DNA of 64,000 bases from Terriglobales bacterium (GTDB taxonomy: Bacteria > Acidobacteriota > Terriglobia > Terriglobales > Acidobacteriaceae). The notes under the pieces are model-generated. The model did not search any database and was not told where the DNA came from. It saw nothing but the letters and a program-made list of their open reading frames with translations. This document shows positions 61,746-64,000 of the stretch, piece after piece. The first letter of the stretch is position 1. Every line of letters starts with the position of its first letter. The translations under genes and the position numbers were made by a program. Location: NCBI GenBank assembly GCA_025936825.1, contig JAICSO010000002.1, positions 558,001-622,000 on the forward strand, read 5' to 3'.

Positions 61746-62027
61746 ATGAAAGGCAGGAAGAATTCAGTTTCCATGAACTTCGCCACCATGGAGCAGTCGG
61801 ATGTTCCACAGGGACGCAATGGCAAACATAAAGAGATTGTGACGAAGATTCTGAACGACCTTGACCAGTTGCCGGCGGGGCGTGCGCTGAAAATACCCCT
61901 GGCGGAATTGGCATCCAGTAAGGAGAAAGTGAGATCTGCGTTGAATCGCGCAACGCACAAATCGGGACGCGAGGTCACCACCGCGACCGATGGCGGGTAC
62001 CTTTACATCTGGAACGAGGCGAGCTAG
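61746..62027 (+). CDS. Small hypothetical protein
   Basis: 93 residues from the ATG at 61746, six bases after AAAGGGG; the track start (a TTG at 61686) is the -35 box of the promoter. It reads MKGRKNSVSMNFATMEQSDV, then HKEIVTKILNDLDQLPAGRA and ALKIPLAELASSKEKVRSAL, ending GGYLYIWNEAS. The second half, helix-turn-strand with GGYLYIW, resembles small wHTH-like phage or plasmid-type regulators, but no family is certain. Confidence 0.65.
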   Translation: MKGRKNSVSMNFATMEQSDVPQGRNGKHKEIVTKILNDLDQLPAGRALKIPLAELASSKEKVRSALNRATHKSGREVTTATDGGYLYIWNEAS

Positions 62028-62143
62028 CGATCGAAAGATTCCCGCCTGCTTGTCACAGACGCAAGACAGCAGAGAGAGATCACCTTTGTTGAAGCAAACG
62101 AAAGCCCACGACGCAAGCCGTGGACTACGACAAAAGAAAACCT

Positions 62144-63565
62144 TCAGTGCCCGCCCGTGAGTTCCTTCACAATATTCGTGACAAACGCTTTGGCATCGCC
62201 AAACAACATCAGCGTGTTGTTCATGTAATAGAGCGGGTTATCAATCCCTGCGAATCCCGGATTCATCGAGCGTTTGATCACCATCACCGTGTGCGACTTT
62301 TCGACATCCAGAACAGGCATGCCGTAAATGGGGCTAGCTTTGTCGGTCTTGGCAGCCGGGTTGGTCACGTCGTTAGCACCGATAACCAATGAGACATCCA
62401 CCTGCGGGAAGTCACCATTGATCTCGTCCATTTCTTTCAGGTGATCATAGGGAACGTCGGCTTCGGCCAGCAGCACATTCATGTGCCCCGGCATGCGTCC
62501 CGCGACAGGGTGAATGGCGAACTCTACATCAATTCCTTTCTTCGTGAGCGCATCGTAAAGCTCGCGCACCTTATGCTGCGCCTGGGCAACAGCCATGCCA
62601 TATCCGGGAACAACAACCACGCGGCTGGCGGCAGCAAGGATTCCTGCAGCTTCATCGGCAGAAGCGCTCCTCACAGTCCGCTGCTCTTGCACAGCTCCGC
62701 CAGAGGCCTGCACTTGGCCGAACGCACCGAACAGCACGTTGGTGAACGAACGGTTCATGGCCTTGCACATGATGACGGAGAGAATGAAGCCGGAAGAACC
62801 GTCCAGTGCGCCAGCGATGATCAGCAGCTTGTTTTGCAGCACGAAGCCCATCGCCGCGGCTGACAAGCCAGCGTACGAGTTCAACAGCGAGATGACCGTC
62901 GGCATGTCGGCACCACCGATCGGGATCACCAGCATCACTCCGAAGACGACCGCGATGCCCACCATGAACGGATAGAGATAAGTAGCGCTCGGATTGTGCA
63001 CCAGATAAACCGCAAGCCCGATCGCCACGGCCAGCATTCCGAGGTTGACGATGTTCTGGCCGCGATAAATGATGGGCCGCTGCGGCAGCACTTCCTGCAA
63101 TTTCCCAGCAGCCATCAAGCTGCCGGTGATTGTCAGTCCGCCGAGAATGACTTCGCAGCACAGCACTGACATCTTGAAGGTGGGAAGATTGCCGGCGTGA
63201 ACACCGAGATAATATTCAGCCGTGCCGACGAGCGTGACGCAGAACGCGCCAAACGCATGGCTAAGAGCGGTCCGCTGCGGCACCGCCGTCATCTGCACCA
63301 TGCCGAGCGGGATTCCAATCGCGGTGCCAATGCCGAGTGCGATGAAGATCCACGTATAGCTGATGGCGATGTGCTCGAGCTTGCCTTCCGTGCCGAGCTG
63401 CAGGATGGTGCCGCCGATAGCCAACACCATGCCGATCTCGCCGGACAGAATGCCGCGGCGCGCGGTCGGAGGCGCGTTCATCCATTTCAGAGAAAGGATG
63501 AACAATGCGCTGGCGATGAGATAAACGAAGCCGATGAATGCCTGACTGCCAAAGAAATCTGTCAT
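62144..63565 (-). CDS. pntB: NAD(P) transhydrogenase subunit beta
   Basis: 473 residues. About eight to nine membrane helices in the first 260 residues (domain II) and a C-terminal NADP-binding domain III (VVVPGYGMAVAQAQHKVREL, EFAIHPVAGRMPGHMNVLLA, DVSLVIGANDVTNPAAKTD, VEKSHTVMVIKRSMNPGFAG). It couples hydride transfer between NADH and NADP+ to proton flow. Its start overlaps the stop of pntAB by 4 bases. Confidence 0.95.
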   Translation of the reverse strand: MTDFFGSQAFIGFVYLIASALFILSLKWMNAPPTARRGILSGEIGMVLAIGGTILQLGTEGKLEHIAISYTWIFIALGIGTAIGIPLGMVQMTAVPQRTALSHAFGAFCVTLVGTAEYYLGVHAGNLPTFKMSVLCCEVILGGLTITGSLMAAGKLQEVLPQRPIIYRGQNIVNLGMLAVAIGLAVYLVHNPSATYLYPFMVGIAVVFGVMLVIPIGGADMPTVISLLNSYAGLSAAAMGFVLQNKLLIIAGALDGSSGFILSVIMCKAMNRSFTNVLFGAFGQVQASGGAVQEQRTVRSASADEAAGILAAASRVVVVPGYGMAVAQAQHKVRELYDALTKKGIDVEFAIHPVAGRMPGHMNVLLAEADVPYDHLKEMDEINGDFPQVDVSLVIGANDVTNPAAKTDKASPIYGMPVLDVEKSHTVMVIKRSMNPGFAGIDNPLYYMNNTLMLFGDAKAFVTNIVKELTGGH

Positions 63566-63858
63566 GATTTTGTAGGACGCGTCGATTTGAACATCTTCAA
63601 CATGCGGTCAGTAATCAGGAATCCGCCCACGATGTTGCTGGTGGCAGCAATCACCGCGAGGATTCCGAGAATGAATGCGAGCTTGCTTTCGTGACGCCCG
63701 ACGAGCACGATCGCGCCGACCACGGCGATCGCGTCGAGAGCATTGGTGATGGACATCAGCGGGGTATGAAGCAGCGGCGAAATCCGCTTAATCACTTCAA
63801 AACCAATAAACCCCGCCATCATGAAAACGAACAGACTGTCGATGAGGATGGTGCCCAT
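63562..63858 (-). CDS. pntAB: NAD(P) transhydrogenase subunit alpha part 2
   Basis: 98 residues with three to four helices (LFVFMMAGFIGFEVIKRISP, LDAIAVVGAIVLVG, LAFILGILAVIAATSNIVGG), the membrane part of the split alpha subunit. The alpha subunit is split in this organism, so a separate NAD-binding pntAA should lie upstream, beyond the right edge. Confidence 0.93.
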   Translation of the reverse strand: MGTILIDSLFVFMMAGFIGFEVIKRISPLLHTPLMSITNALDAIAVVGAIVLVGRHESKLAFILGILAVIAATSNIVGGFLITDRMLKMFKSTRPTKS

Positions 63859-63891
63859 AGTCCTCTTCCTGGTGCTTGAACTGGTGCTACA

Positions 63892-63979
63892 AGTTGCTAG
63901 TGACTAGCGGCTAGTTGCTAGTAAAAACCTCCGAACCTATGCAGTTGAACTAGCAACTAATCACTAGCCACTAGTCACT
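63892..63979. repeat. Heptamer dyad (AGTNNCT units) upstream of pntAB
   Basis: The arm AGTTGCT-AGTGACT-AGCGGCT-AGTTGCT-AGT (63892-63922) faces an inverted copy of the same units at 63949-63979. A long hairpin is possible. It lies between pntAB and the presumed pntAA. Confidence 0.8.
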
Positions 63980-64000
63980 GCGCAGCTACTGCCGCAGGTA
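63975..64000 (-). CDS. Possible 3' end of pntAA (transhydrogenase alpha part 1)
   Basis: On the minus strand the last codons before a TGA at 63977 read PAAVAAQ. The position fits the expected pntAA stop upstream of pntAB, but only eight codons are visible. Confidence 0.25.

Overview
The window (about 57-59% GC by eye) reads as a chromosomal segment from an Acidobacteriota, probably class Terriglobia near Ca. Koribacter. The reasons are a giant carboxypeptidase-regulatory/TonB receptor (Oar type), an ASPIC/UnbV-FG-GAP protein with a TPR partner, HlyD/MacB/TolC export genes, a futalosine-pathway menaquinone gene (mqnD), GH115 and arabinose/galactose catabolism, and many intergenic dyad elements of the type seen in soil Acidobacteria. 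The lineage is an inference; there is no rRNA in the window.

Layout. 1-6.1 kb (minus): an export operon of three periplasmic adaptors, one MacB-like permease and a TolC family protein that runs off the left edge. 6.3-8.6 kb (plus): ROK regulator and glucokinase. 8.6-18.4 kb: ASPIC/UnbV protein, TPR protein and a TonB-dependent receptor, divergent from a GntR/UTRA regulator and a sodium:solute symporter. The shared control region carries three GCTATATAGC palindromes, two of them lying on the -10 boxes of the divergent promoters.

18.4-24.4 kb (minus) is the most interesting part: an RNA-repair / Ro60 island. In transcription order it holds two Y-RNA-like genes, a SPOUT (TrmH-type) RNA methyltransferase, a further Y-RNA-like element, a frameshifted BCS1-like AAA ATPase, a small membrane protein with a CxxC motif, the RNA ligase RtcB, another Y-RNA-like gene and the Ro60 orthologue Rsr. 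The Y RNA between rtcB and rsr contains a tRNA mimic with T arm, UUCG-capped acceptor stem and D arm in circularly permuted order, and the long Y stem where the anticodon arm would be. The four RNAs share their stem motifs but differ in how much of the tRNA-like part they keep.

24.7-34.4 kb: L-arabinose and galactose use (araB, a FucI-type isomerase in the araA position, symporter, araD, aldose epimerase, galK, galT) with a LacI-type operator in front of the epimerase. 34.6-36.1 kb: 3-oxoadipyl-CoA type thiolase and an odd tRNA whose downstream region carries a perfect antisense copy of its anticodon arm. 36.2-50.4 kb: cellulose-synthase-like glycosyltransferase, sugar-binding lipoprotein, M24 and S9 peptidases, ACT and OsmC proteins, BioY, MqnD, two TonB-like proteins (one frameshifted), an M49-like peptidase, HAD hydrolase, and TPR and OmpA envelope proteins.

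51-64 kb: a tiny exported Cys peptide followed by two paralogous membrane proteins and a decayed third copy, uvrC, GH115 alpha-glucuronidase, a BadF-type kinase, RDD and NiCoT membrane proteins, three short conserved-looking ORFs (two of them below the ORF-track cutoff) and pntB/pntAB. Intergenic space is rich in dyads built from 7-8 nt tandem units. No CRISPR array, transposase, integrase or rRNA was seen.
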